DNA from: Anaerolineaceae bacterium | GTDB taxonomy: Bacteria; Chloroflexota; Anaerolineae; Anaerolineales; Anaerolineaceae | Reading direction: 5' to 3' | DNA length: 64,000 nucleotides | Assembly: GCA_016841445.1 (NCBI GenBank) | Contig: JAENZD010000001.1 | Coordinates: 1,426,001 to 1,490,000, forward strand | Part shown: piece by piece, positions 38,885-47,779 of the stretch | How the letters are laid out: each line of letters opens with the position of its first letter | How positions within the stretch are numbered: position 1 is the first letter of the stretch | Notes under the pieces: generated by a model | The model's database searches: none | Told to the model about the DNA's origin: nothing | Seen by the model: only the letters and a program-made list of their open reading frames with translations | Translations under genes and position numbers: made by a program

Positions 38885-40117
38885 TCACTGTGTAGAAGCT
38901 CTTACAGCTTTAATATTATCTTCAATTTGGGTCAGATGCTCCTGGAAATGCTCATAGGTGCCCACCAAGTCCAACCCTAACCGCCAATAACTTGTCTTAC
39001 GTCGTGTGAAGCGCTCATCCAGGAATGCTACAGAAGCGACTGTTTCCTTAAAACTCCTTCGTAATTCAGCAATCAGGCTTGGTACATCAGGATATGTTGT
39101 CAATGTTGCACGAATCCTCAACAAGCGATTACCCGGCCATTCATCATAAAACCTTTCCTGGCCTGAAACCAGGTCATTGATCCAGCCGTGTAAATCACGT
39201 TCAGTATGAATGAGATGTACCAGAACTTCTTTAATGGACCATTCTTCAGGTCCAGGTGTAAAAGATGCTTCGGCGTCCGACACCCCTACTAAAATCCCCT
39301 CAAGTGATTCCAACAATTCTGAAACATGTGCTTCGTAATCTTTGGCTAATTTTTCCGTAGTTTCAGGAATTTCCCGGATTTTCTGTGGTTTTGAATTGAT
39401 CTCAAATCTTAACTTTTCATCACCTCTGTAAACATCTACCAAGATTTGGTCGCCTGCGGTATATTTGCTCATGATCCCAGCCAGAGACTTAGTATCCTTG
39501 ACCATTTCATTACCGATTGAAACGATCACATCGTTTGCCTTAATGCCAGCTTTTTCTGCACCATAATCAGAGAGAACACTTGTCACAAATACCCCATAAT
39601 CGACATTGATTTGGTACTCTGATTTCGTCGCTTCACTGACCAAAGACATATCCTGGGGATAAATTCCAATTAATGGGCGTTCAGTGAATCTGAGATCTTG
39701 ACCTTTTTCCAGTGTGGATTTCAGATTTTCCAATCCAATCTCCCAGCCTTTATTAATATCATCACGGGCATTTTCCCACTTTTCACCAATACCAATACCT
39801 TTGTGAATAAGCTGAACCAGGTAATGATCATCACCTTCTAAAGGTTGGATCGTAACATCAACATCCGTCCAACCCGGCTCTTCTTTTCCAATCCAGGTGA
39901 AAGAAACGGCTTTTTCTGGTACCAATTTTGTGTATGCACCGCTCGCAAAATAACCGCGGTTCCATGCCAGATAAATCCTTCCGCCCACATCAGGATTCGT
40001 TGTGCTGATGTCACACAACCATTCCCGCAAAGAGGCTGAATTTGTAAATGCCCGGTAAATCAGATCCAATGGTGCAAAAATTTCTTTTTGATATTCGAAA
40101 GAACTTTCGTCTGGCAT
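38885..40117 (-). CDS. three-domain protein: SRPBCC (AHSA1-like), PDZ and DinB-like domains
   Basis: A 410-residue protein with three recognisable parts. Residues 1-145 are an AHSA1-type SRPBCC domain (YQKEIFAPLDLIYRAFTN, the LREWLCD segment, and KGIGIGEKWENARDDINKGWE). Residues about 165-245 are a PDZ domain (YGVFVTSVLSDYGAEKAGIKANDVIVSIG). Residues about 255-405 are a DinB-like four-helix bundle with metal-type histidines in LVHLIHTERD and YEHFQEHLTQIE. No signal peptide or membrane helix is visible. GGAG precedes the ATG. I know each family alone, but not this order; the function is unknown. Confidence 0.8.
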   Translation of the reverse strand: MPDESSFEYQKEIFAPLDLIYRAFTNSASLREWLCDISTTNPDVGGRIYLAWNRGYFASGAYTKLVPEKAVSFTWIGKEEPGWTDVDVTIQPLEGDDHYLVQLIHKGIGIGEKWENARDDINKGWEIGLENLKSTLEKGQDLRFTERPLIGIYPQDMSLVSEATKSEYQINVDYGVFVTSVLSDYGAEKAGIKANDVIVSIGNEMVKDTKSLAGIMSKYTAGDQILVDVYRGDEKLRFEINSKPQKIREIPETTEKLAKDYEAHVSELLESLEGILVGVSDAEASFTPGPEEWSIKEVLVHLIHTERDLHGWINDLVSGQERFYDEWPGNRLLRIRATLTTYPDVPSLIAELRRSFKETVASVAFLDERFTRRKTSYWRLGLDLVGTYEHFQEHLTQIEDNIKAVRASTQ

Positions 40118-40367
40118 CTTGCAAACTCCACAAAATTTAACTAATCTATTAAGTTGAAATTAATTATACCTTGATAAGATATAGCACACAATTTGTAGAA
40201 TGACAAGATAATATAAAATGGTTTTCCAATTAAGAAATGACCGACCTGACTTGGCAGAAATGATAAAATTAGATGATAATATCTACAATATCCACTGCAG
40301 CAGATAATTTGTTGTATTACAATAGTATAGATGGTTTTTTGAATCTTCTATAATCAAGGAAAACATC

Positions 40368-41378
40368 ATGGCAGGACTATCAAAAGAACTCGGCATTGAT
40401 TTGGGAACATTGAATACCCGTATTGCCGAAGGTAAGAACATTCTAATTCAAGAGCCCACCATCGTCGCGATTCTTCTGGATGAGTTGAAACTCGTTGAAA
40501 TTGGACAATCTGCTCTGGATATGCTGGGGCGGGTACCTGAAAACATCGAGGTCAACCGTCCCCTTCGTCATGGTGTCATAGCGGAATTTGAGATCACTGA
40601 AAATCTATTGAGGGAGTGGGTCCGGCAGGTTACAGGTCGAATGCTGCTATTCCGTCCGAGCCTGATGATCGCAATCCCATACGGCATCACAAGCGTTGAA
40701 CGGCGTGCAGTTTATGAAGCAGGTCTAGGCGCTGGAAGCCGAGATGTCAATCTAATCCAGCAACCTCTTGCTGCAGCCATTGGTGTTGAATTGCCCATTG
40801 GGACCCCGACGGGCAACATGATCATCAGTTTGGGCGGTGGAACATCACAGGCTGCTGTCCTGGCAATGAACGGAATCGTTACGGCCAAAACGAGCCGTAC
40901 TGCTGGCCTTTACCTGGACGATGCAATTATCGATTACGTTCGCGAAAAATATGGCTTGATCATCGGCCAGCCCACAGCAGAACAACTGAAAATTCAAATT
41001 GGTGCCGCAATTCCCCAGGACGAACAAAAAATGATGGAAATTCAGGGGCAGGATCAGGTCACAGGTCTCCCGCGCCCTGCCAGCCTGACCTCTGATGAAA
41101 TCGTAGAGGCAATTCAACGTCCTTTGGAGGACATAGCTAACATGATCCGCAAAGTATTAGAATCAACACCGCCAGAATTGATCTCGGATATTATTGATCG
41201 GGGTGTAGCTCTTTGCGGTGGAACTTCATTGCTGCGCGGGATTGATCGATTTCTTACGAAATCGTTAGGTATTCCAGCTTACCTGGTTGACAACCCATTA
41301 ACTTGTGTTGTTGAAGGATCCGCAAAATCTTTCTCAATGTTGGATGTACTCAGCCGTAACCTACCCTCAATGTCTTAG
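40368..41378 (+). CDS. MreB/Mbl family actin-like protein
   Basis: A 336-residue actin-fold protein. It has phosphate-1 motif GIDLGTLNTRI, PSLMIAIPYGITSVERRAV, the LIQQPLAAAIG segment, the phosphate-2 motif MIISLGGGTSQAAVLAM, and the adenosine motif ALCGGTSLLRGID. MreB filaments guide cell-wall growth in rods. No mreC or mreD follows, so this may be a diverged paralogue. AAGGA lies ahead of the ATG. Confidence 0.85.
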   Translation: MAGLSKELGIDLGTLNTRIAEGKNILIQEPTIVAILLDELKLVEIGQSALDMLGRVPENIEVNRPLRHGVIAEFEITENLLREWVRQVTGRMLLFRPSLMIAIPYGITSVERRAVYEAGLGAGSRDVNLIQQPLAAAIGVELPIGTPTGNMIISLGGGTSQAAVLAMNGIVTAKTSRTAGLYLDDAIIDYVREKYGLIIGQPTAEQLKIQIGAAIPQDEQKMMEIQGQDQVTGLPRPASLTSDEIVEAIQRPLEDIANMIRKVLESTPPELISDIIDRGVALCGGTSLLRGIDRFLTKSLGIPAYLVDNPLTCVVEGSAKSFSMLDVLSRNLPSMS

Positions 41379-41394
41379 ACAAGAGTGATAAGAA

Positions 41395-42210
41395 ATGATT
41401 GAAAAAATTAAACTCAAGATGTTTACACCAAAACAACCCCCAGAAGATCTTGGAAGTCAGATCGAATTTTTCCATCTCCGAAAAAATGGGATAAAACAGC
41501 GCATTTCTTTGGGCTTAAGTATATTGATAGTCGCCCTCATTATCGTTTTTTTTATCCTAAAAGTAGCTATTGCTCTGTTTAAAGTTCAAAACTATGGACG
41601 TGCCATTGTCGTGCAACAATTTTCGGGATTTCCACCGATTTTTTATTTTTTATTGTTAATCGCTGTTTTATCATTCCTTTTATCAATTTATTTCAAGAAA
41701 ATTGGGGTCCACATCTTCAAAAATGGAATTCTCATTGATAATCTCTTCCATAAGCGCACCGTCATTTGGGAAGATATTATTGAATTTGATTCTCGCATTG
41801 TAAATTCTAAATTTGGAGATTCAATTATCAGCACTAACGCAAAAATTAAGATGCGAAATAAAGATAAGCGCCAAATTATAATTCGTAATGAATTTGACCA
41901 AATGGAAAAATTTATTCAGAAGCTCCGGGAAGGGATAATTCCAATCTTATTCAGGAATGCTTACAGCCATCTTGCACATGGAAAAACTCTAAAATTTCAT
42001 GATAATTTACTTGTCATCAAAACCGGGGTCGAGATCAAAGATCATTTCTATACTTGGCCGGAAGTGACCAAAGCGAAAACAAATCATGGCAAGCTGGAAT
42101 TGTGGACCACACCCAACCCAAATAACCCTTCCATTTTTTCAATTGATGAGATCACAAATCTGGACTTGTTACCCTATCTGATCAACAACCCGCCTAAAAC
42201 GAACAACTAG
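41395..42210 (+). CDS. membrane protein with PH-like domains (possibly DUF6585-like)
   Basis: A 271-residue protein with two membrane helices (about residues 40-62 and 79-98) followed by a soluble part of about 170 residues. That part reads like two small PH-like beta domains: VHIFKNGILIDNLFHKRTVIWEDIIEF, then LKFHDNLLVIKTGVEIKDHFYTWPEVTKAK. This layout recalls DUF6585 proteins, a comparison from memory. It is AT-rich compared with neighbours and starts 17 bases after the mreB-like gene. Confidence 0.5.
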   Translation: MIEKIKLKMFTPKQPPEDLGSQIEFFHLRKNGIKQRISLGLSILIVALIIVFFILKVAIALFKVQNYGRAIVVQQFSGFPPIFYFLLLIAVLSFLLSIYFKKIGVHIFKNGILIDNLFHKRTVIWEDIIEFDSRIVNSKFGDSIISTNAKIKMRNKDKRQIIIRNEFDQMEKFIQKLREGIIPILFRNAYSHLAHGKTLKFHDNLLVIKTGVEIKDHFYTWPEVTKAKTNHGKLELWTTPNPNNPSIFSIDEITNLDLLPYLINNPPKTNN

Positions 42211-42211
42211 A

Positions 42212-42841
42212 TCAATCATCCGAAAGATAATATAAAGTCCTTTGCAGCTGCAGAACCGGATCAATATTCTGGAGCTGTACCGATCCTGGTACGATCAATG
42301 TGACGGGTGCATAGTTCAATATCGCTTGAATACCCGCTTCTACCAGCCGGTTTGCGATGATTTGAGCAACCGCTGCCGGTACAGTTATTATCGAAATCTT
42401 GAAATTGTTCTTCTGGATTTCAGATTCCATAGTGTCAACATGGCGAACAACAACAGAACCGATCTGGGTGCCAACGATTTTGGGGTCGATATCAAATAGC
42501 ATCGCAATTTCAATCCCACGCTGTGCAAATCCCTGGTATCGGGCTAGAGCCCTGCCAAGATCTCCTGCACCTACAATAATTGCTGACCAGACACGATCCA
42601 TATTCAAGATTTTTTGCAGCTGCTCAATCAAATGGTAGATTGAATAACCGGTGCCTTGTTTTCCAAACCCACCAAAAAATGAAAGGTCTTTACGAATTTG
42701 TGCTGCTGTTGTACCTACTCTTTCTGCCAGGACTTTGGATGAAACCGTATGCCATCCCTCTTTTGCCATCTGGTTCAAAGTCTGCAAGTACGACGGCAAC
42801 CGGCTGATAACAATATCGGGGACTGATGAGGTGTCATTCAT
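42212..42841 (-). CDS. rex: redox-sensing transcriptional repressor Rex
   Basis: Senses the NADH/NAD+ ratio and represses fermentation and respiration genes when NAD+ is high. The 209-residue protein has the N-terminal winged helix (RLPSYLQTLNQMAKEGWHTVSSKVLAERVGTTAAQIRKDLSFFG in outline), the Rossmann motif IIVGAGDLGRALARY, and the domain-swap C-terminal helix. Rex suits an anaerobe. AGGA is 8 bases before the ATG. I found no perfect Rex operator beside it. Confidence 0.95.
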   Translation of the reverse strand: MNDTSSVPDIVISRLPSYLQTLNQMAKEGWHTVSSKVLAERVGTTAAQIRKDLSFFGGFGKQGTGYSIYHLIEQLQKILNMDRVWSAIIVGAGDLGRALARYQGFAQRGIEIAMLFDIDPKIVGTQIGSVVVRHVDTMESEIQKNNFKISIITVPAAVAQIIANRLVEAGIQAILNYAPVTLIVPGSVQLQNIDPVLQLQRTLYYLSDD

Positions 42842-43022
42842 AAAAATATCCTGTATAATTTAATCATCAAAATGATGTTCATTCAAAGAATTTCAATCGT
42901 TATTATACGCTATCCCAACGATTGATATGTGAAAAAAGTCAAAACCGCATAAAATCTGTGGTGGCAAGAATGAACTCAGGTTAAAATAGAAGAACAATTA
43001 TCATTTATCTACTGGAGGACAC

Positions 43023-43391
43023 ATGCGCACGGGAAGAATTATTGCTTATATTGCAGCGGCAATCTTTATTATTTTTGCCTTTCTGTTCATATTGGGTGCA
43101 TTCAGCCCTGAGGGATCACCTGGCTGGATCATCATAGGTATCATCGGTCTGGTTATCGGTTTTGTCCTGATTTTTGTAGGGACCAAACTCAGCCCTCCTC
43201 AAAAAGCAGGAGACCAGGTCGTGAACCTGCAAATCGATCTGCCGGGTGAAGTTGAAATGGAAACCATAAAATGCAAGTCTTGCGGCGGTCCTCTTTCACC
43301 TAAAGACATCAAAATGGTCGCAGGCGCGCCAGTTGTTGAGTGTCCCCATTGTGGAACAACCTATCAAATTACTGAAGAACCCAAATGGTGA
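43023..43391 (+). CDS. small membrane protein with C-terminal zinc ribbon
   Basis: A 122-residue protein with two membrane helices (about residues 7-28 and 37-56) and a C-terminal zinc ribbon whose ligands are C-x-x-C in KCKSCGGPLS and C-x-x-C in VECPHCGTTY. It ends 3 bases before the ATG of the Cys-Ala-tailed protein, so the two are surely co-transcribed and may form a complex. ACTGGAGG lies ahead of the ATG. No named function. Confidence 0.7.
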   Translation: MRTGRIIAYIAAAIFIIFAFLFILGAFSPEGSPGWIIIGIIGLVIGFVLIFVGTKLSPPQKAGDQVVNLQIDLPGEVEMETIKCKSCGGPLSPKDIKMVAGAPVVECPHCGTTYQITEEPKW

Positions 43392-43394
43392 ATT

Positions 43395-45146
43395 ATGAAA
43401 AAATTTAGGACTATTTTAGTTTCACTGCTGTTTCTTTGCATTTTTCTCTTACCGGTCACGGTAACCGCGCAAAGCTACAACTTCGAAGTGCCATTTCATG
43501 AGGTTCAGGTATATATCGAGGAAGATGGCACCATTTCTATCCAATATATCATTGAATTTCAGAACAGGCCGAATGCCCCGGCGATCGAATTTGTGGATAT
43601 TGGCATGCCCAACCGGACATACAGCATGAACAACATCAAAGCTGATATCGATGGTAATGCAATAACTGATTTCGAAAGTTCAGACTTTGCACCGAATGCC
43701 TTCGCTTTAGTGCTTGGTGATCAATCCATCCAGGCTGGCCAAAATGCAACAGTAAGTGTGTGGATCCCCGGTGTAGAAGATGTACTCTTTCCATATGATG
43801 AAAGCGACCGTGAAAATTACGTTAGCTTCCAATTCAGTCCTAACTGGTTCGATCCAGATCTGGATAAAAGCACTTCAACTGATTATGCCCTCACGATCAT
43901 CCTCCCACCCGGGGTAGGCAATGAAGAAGGTGTCTACTATAATCCAGAAAATTGGCCGGGTTCCCAGGAACCCACAGAAATTGGGCGTACGGAGGCTGAA
44001 GACAGGGTTTATTATTACTGGTTCACCGATAATGCCAACCTCCATACCCAATATATCTTCGGCGCGGCATTTCCCAGCCAATATGTACCTGCAGAAACCC
44101 TGGTCACAAAACCCACTGAAATTGAACAAAATGGCACATCAAGCTCTCCAGGTTTTATCAACTGGATCACTACAGCTCTTTGCGCCAACCTGCCGTGCGC
44201 AGGATTTGCCATATTTTTCATTGCCATCTTTGGATGGGGCGTCTACCAGGGGACTGTTGGCAACCAGAAGCGCAAGTTGAAATACCTGCCACCTAAAATG
44301 AAAATTGAAGGCAACGGTATTAAGCGCGGGTTGACGGCAGTCGAAGCAGCGATTGTTATGGAACAGCCCATGGATAAGATCCTGACGATGATCTTATTTG
44401 GTGCGCTGAAGAAAGAAGCTGCAGTGGTCATCCAGCAAGAGCCGTTGAAGTTGGAGGTTGCTGAACCATTACCAGAAAAACTGCATCCGTATGAAGTCGA
44501 TTTCTTAAAGGCATTTGATCTGCCTGAATCAAAACGTCGGACAGCCTTGCAGCAATTGATGGTTAGTCTTGTTAATAGCGTATCCACCAAGATGAAGGGT
44601 TTCTCCCGCAAAGAAACCATAGCCTATTATGAAAGTATCATGCAAAAAGCATGGAAAATGGTTGAAGATTCAGATACGCCAGAAGTTAAAAGCGAGAATT
44701 ATAACGACACCCTCGAATGGACAATGCTGGACCAGGAATACCAGGACCGCACTCGACGCACATTTATGGGTGGTCCAGTCTTTGTGCCTATGTGGTGGCC
44801 GCGTTATTCTCCGGTCTATCGCCGCACCATAGGCGGTACCGTTAGCAACCCTGTCCCAGCAGCGGTGAGAACCTCAACTGGTGGGGGTGGCGGCAAAGTT
44901 TCGCTGCCCCACATCCCGGGATCCGATTTTGCTGCCGGCGTGATCAACGGTACGACAGGTTTGGCCGCCGGCGTAGTCGGCAACCTGACATCCTTCACCA
45001 ACGGTGTAACCACACGTACCAACCCCATCCCTGTTTCAACTTCACGTAGTGGTGGGGGTGGATTCAGCGGAGGTGGTGGAAGTTCTTGTGCCTGCGCTTG
45101 TGCTTGCGCTGGATGCGCTTGTGCCTGTGCCGGCGGCGGGCGTTAA
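43395..45146 (+). CDS. DUF2207-like membrane protein with alternating Cys-Ala C-terminal tail
   Basis: A 583-residue protein. It has a signal peptide (residues 1-25, ending VTVTAQ), an extracellular beta-rich domain (about 26-235) of DUF2207 character, a membrane helix near 258-282 (CAGFAIFFIAIFGWGVY), and a cytoplasmic region with a winged-helix-like piece (LTAVEAAIVMEQP). After a Gly/Ser/Thr-rich stretch it ends in a tail of seven cysteines, C565, C567, C569, C571, C574, C576 and C578, separated by Ala, then GGGR. The tail is on the cytoplasmic side, facing the radical SAM protein encoded next. I infer the tail is modified or binds metal; nothing here proves it. Confidence 0.75.
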   Translation: MKKFRTILVSLLFLCIFLLPVTVTAQSYNFEVPFHEVQVYIEEDGTISIQYIIEFQNRPNAPAIEFVDIGMPNRTYSMNNIKADIDGNAITDFESSDFAPNAFALVLGDQSIQAGQNATVSVWIPGVEDVLFPYDESDRENYVSFQFSPNWFDPDLDKSTSTDYALTIILPPGVGNEEGVYYNPENWPGSQEPTEIGRTEAEDRVYYYWFTDNANLHTQYIFGAAFPSQYVPAETLVTKPTEIEQNGTSSSPGFINWITTALCANLPCAGFAIFFIAIFGWGVYQGTVGNQKRKLKYLPPKMKIEGNGIKRGLTAVEAAIVMEQPMDKILTMILFGALKKEAAVVIQQEPLKLEVAEPLPEKLHPYEVDFLKAFDLPESKRRTALQQLMVSLVNSVSTKMKGFSRKETIAYYESIMQKAWKMVEDSDTPEVKSENYNDTLEWTMLDQEYQDRTRRTFMGGPVFVPMWWPRYSPVYRRTIGGTVSNPVPAAVRTSTGGGGGKVSLPHIPGSDFAAGVINGTTGLAAGVVGNLTSFTNGVTTRTNPIPVSTSRSGGGGFSGGGGSSCACACACAGCACACAGGGR

Positions 45147-45168
45147 TTAATTCTAAGATCAATCATTG

Positions 45169-45192
45169 CTCCTGGTGATTTTTCACCAGGAG
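45169..45192 (+). promoter_or_regulatory. hairpin covering the ribosome binding site of the radical SAM gene
   Basis: CTCCTGGTGA and TCACCAGGAG form a perfect 10-bp stem with a 4-base loop. There is no T tract after it, so it is not a classical terminator. The AGGAG that could act as Shine-Dalgarno sequence for the ATG at 45204 lies in the right arm; a second weak candidate, AGG at 45195-45197, is outside. Confidence 0.6.
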
Positions 45193-45203
45193 TTAGGTAT
45201 AGA

Positions 45204-46583
45204 ATGAAAAGACAATCAAACGATATTTTCAATAAACAATCCAATGGAAATGGATCGAAGAATCTCCCGGGCGATGGAATTTATCATTACCGCCTGGAAG
45301 AAAACGATAGTAAATCGCGCATCCATCTGCGGATTGACCCGGATGAGCAGGGTCTCCTGATCATAAACGCGAACAAAGTCGTCCATCTCAACCCAACTGC
45401 AGCAATCATGGCTTATCTGCACCTGGAAAAAACCTCACCACGAGAAGCTAGCCGGGTGCTCCGCCAGAAATTCCGGATTTCACGCAGCCAGGCGAAACAA
45501 GATTACCAATATTTTCTTCACCAACTTGACGAATTATTAGACCCTAATAACGGATGCCCAATTTGCGATTTAGACCTGGAGACGACTGCCCCGTTCAGCG
45601 CCAGGCCCAGTGCACCCTATCGCATGGATCTTGCGCTCACCTATCGCTGCAATAATGACTGCAGCCACTGCTACAATGCCCGTTCCCGGCGCTACCCTGA
45701 AATGTCAATCGAACAATGGAAACAGGCTATCGATAACATTTGGGATTTGCGCATCCCACATATTGTGTTCACTGGTGGTGAGCCAACACTTTATAAAGGG
45801 CTCCCTGAACTGGTCCAATACGCAGAGCAGACCGGCCTGATCACTGGTTTAAATACCAACGGCCGCAATCTGGCCGACCCAGGCTTTCTTGATTCATTAA
45901 TCGAAGCTGGATTAGACCATGTGCAGGTTACACTTGAATCTCATGATCCCGGTATCCATGACAAAATGGTCGGTGCCAAAGGTGCAAGGGCAGAGACTGT
46001 AGCGGGCCTAAAGAATGTGATGGATTCCAGCTTGTATATCATGACCAACACGACTCTGCTAACCCATAATTACACCTCGATCGCAGAAACCCTTGCTTTT
46101 TTAGCGGATCTGGGGATACCAACAGTCGGAATAAATGCCCTGATTTACTCAGGAAAGGGAGAATCAGTTGGGACAGGATTGAATGAGGGAGACCTCCCCA
46201 ATCTATTAGAAACTGCACGGCAAATCACGTCAGCAAATGGACAGCGGTTGATTTGGTATACACCCACCCAATACTGCCACTTCAACCCAATCCAACTGGA
46301 TCTGGGTGTTAAAGGCTGCACTGCTGCCCTGTATAACATGTGCATAGAACCCAACGGTGACGTGATCCCCTGTCAATCATATTACGAATCACTTGGAAAC
46401 TTCCTGGAAAATCCTTGGGAAGCAATTTGGGAACACCCGCTCGCCCTGGAATTGCGCAACCGAACAAACATCCCGGAGGGGTGCCGTTCCTGTGATTTTT
46501 TACCGGAATGCGGTGGCGGATGTCCCCTGGCCAGGGAACATCAAGAAGTTCATCCAATTCAGAATCCAGTTTTTATCAATTAA
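45204..46583 (+). CDS. radical SAM/SPASM peptide-modifying enzyme with PqqD-like N-terminus
   Basis: A 459-residue enzyme. Residues about 25-115 look like a PqqD-type peptide-recognition domain (IHLRIDPDEQGLLIINANKVVHLNPTAAIMAYL). The radical SAM core begins at C149, C153, C156 (RCNNDCSHCYN) for the SAM-bound 4Fe-4S cluster, with GGEPT from residue 191. The C-terminal SPASM domain has cysteines in GCTAALYNMCIEPNGDVIPCQ and CRSCDFLPECGGGCPLA. SPASM enzymes with this layout install thioethers or other crosslinks in ribosomal peptides. The Cys-Ala-tailed protein just upstream is the obvious candidate substrate. Confidence 0.9.
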   Translation: MKRQSNDIFNKQSNGNGSKNLPGDGIYHYRLEENDSKSRIHLRIDPDEQGLLIINANKVVHLNPTAAIMAYLHLEKTSPREASRVLRQKFRISRSQAKQDYQYFLHQLDELLDPNNGCPICDLDLETTAPFSARPSAPYRMDLALTYRCNNDCSHCYNARSRRYPEMSIEQWKQAIDNIWDLRIPHIVFTGGEPTLYKGLPELVQYAEQTGLITGLNTNGRNLADPGFLDSLIEAGLDHVQVTLESHDPGIHDKMVGAKGARAETVAGLKNVMDSSLYIMTNTTLLTHNYTSIAETLAFLADLGIPTVGINALIYSGKGESVGTGLNEGDLPNLLETARQITSANGQRLIWYTPTQYCHFNPIQLDLGVKGCTAALYNMCIEPNGDVIPCQSYYESLGNFLENPWEAIWEHPLALELRNRTNIPEGCRSCDFLPECGGGCPLAREHQEVHPIQNPVFIN

Positions 46584-46598
46584 AGGGAGTAGATAGAT

Positions 46599-47762
46599 AT
46601 GGTACTCAAGAATTTCACTAAAACGATAAAAGATTTCTTCTCACAAAAAGAGACCATTCCATCCGGTTTATATTCTTGCCAGACGCCACCGGAAGAAAAA
46701 GAACAGTACAAGCTGCATCTTCGGATTGAAAAGGACGGATGCGGGCTGCTGGTCATTAATGCCTCAACGGTCCTTCACCTGAGCCAGACGGCTGTTGAGT
46801 ATGCGTACCATATCATCAAGCAAACCAGGGAGAAGAAGGTCATTAATCAAACCTCACGCCGCTACCAGGTCGGAAAAGAACAAGTAAGATTAGATTTTGG
46901 GGCGTTTCAAAATATAATCCAAACCTTAATCATGACGAATGATTTAGATCCAGTTACCTACCTGGATATCGAAAGGCAGGAACCTTATTCTGCGGAAATC
47001 TCCGCCCCCTATCGATTGGACTGTGCATTAACGTACGAGGTTAATCAAGAAGATCTACGGGAGTATGCCCCCCTCGATCGAGTTGACCGGGAATTAACCA
47101 CCAATGAATGGATTGCAGTGATGCAGAAAGCCTATAACAACGGGATCCCGCATTTGCTTTTTACAGGGGGTGAGCCTACCCTGCGCGAAGACCTACCAGA
47201 ACTCCTGATGAAGGCGGAAGAACTTGGATTGGTCACCGGCCTTCTGACCGATGGTGTAAAACTTGGGGATGACGAATACAGAAACACCCTGTTGATGAGC
47301 GGCTTGGACCATCTAATGGTGCTCTTCGATCCAGAAAAGGATCAAACCTGGAATATTCTTGAGAAGGTTTTGGCTGAAGACATGTTCACAACCGTCCATC
47401 TAACGTTAACCAAAGGAAAGCAACTGCAGCCTGGCATCAAACGGTTGGCGGAGATGGGTGCGAACGCGCTTTCATTGAGCACAACAGATGAAGATTTGCA
47501 GGATGAACTCCAGTCCCTGCAAGATTATGCCGCGATTCACCAGCTTGAACTGGTATGGGATATGCCAGTGCCGTATTCCAGGAACAATCCAGTCACACTA
47601 GAAATGAAACGAGCGGAGACAACCGCTCCTCCGGAAGGGGCAGGAAAAGCCTGGCTTTATGTGGAGCCAGATGGTGATGTGCTGCCAGCCCAGGGCATGT
47701 ATAACCAGATCCTTGGGAACATACTGGAAGATTCCTGGGAGGATATCTGGCAAAAGGAGTAA
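46599..47762 (+). CDS. radical SAM paralogue lacking cluster cysteines (likely pseudoenzyme)
   Basis: A 387-residue protein clearly related to the enzyme encoded 15 bases upstream: the same N-terminal PqqD-like part (LHLRIEKDGCGLLVINASTVLHLSQTAV), the same APYRLDCALTY lead-in, and TGGEPTLRED in the core. But the CxxxCxxC position reads YEVNQEDLREY, with no cysteine, and the C-terminal part (WLYVEPDGDVLPAQGMYNQILGN) has lost its SPASM cysteines and stops about 35 residues early. It should not bind iron-sulfur clusters. The frame is intact, so it is probably a working partner or substrate-binding subunit, not a decaying gene. Confidence 0.85.
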   Translation: MVLKNFTKTIKDFFSQKETIPSGLYSCQTPPEEKEQYKLHLRIEKDGCGLLVINASTVLHLSQTAVEYAYHIIKQTREKKVINQTSRRYQVGKEQVRLDFGAFQNIIQTLIMTNDLDPVTYLDIERQEPYSAEISAPYRLDCALTYEVNQEDLREYAPLDRVDRELTTNEWIAVMQKAYNNGIPHLLFTGGEPTLREDLPELLMKAEELGLVTGLLTDGVKLGDDEYRNTLLMSGLDHLMVLFDPEKDQTWNILEKVLAEDMFTTVHLTLTKGKQLQPGIKRLAEMGANALSLSTTDEDLQDELQSLQDYAAIHQLELVWDMPVPYSRNNPVTLEMKRAETTAPPEGAGKAWLYVEPDGDVLPAQGMYNQILGNILEDSWEDIWQKE

Positions 47763-47779
47763 ATATTCCCGCATATTCG

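Noticed and set aside
42926-42945. Rex-like half site (TGTGAA) upstream of rex
   Set aside because: The second half does not match TTCACA; not a credible operator.
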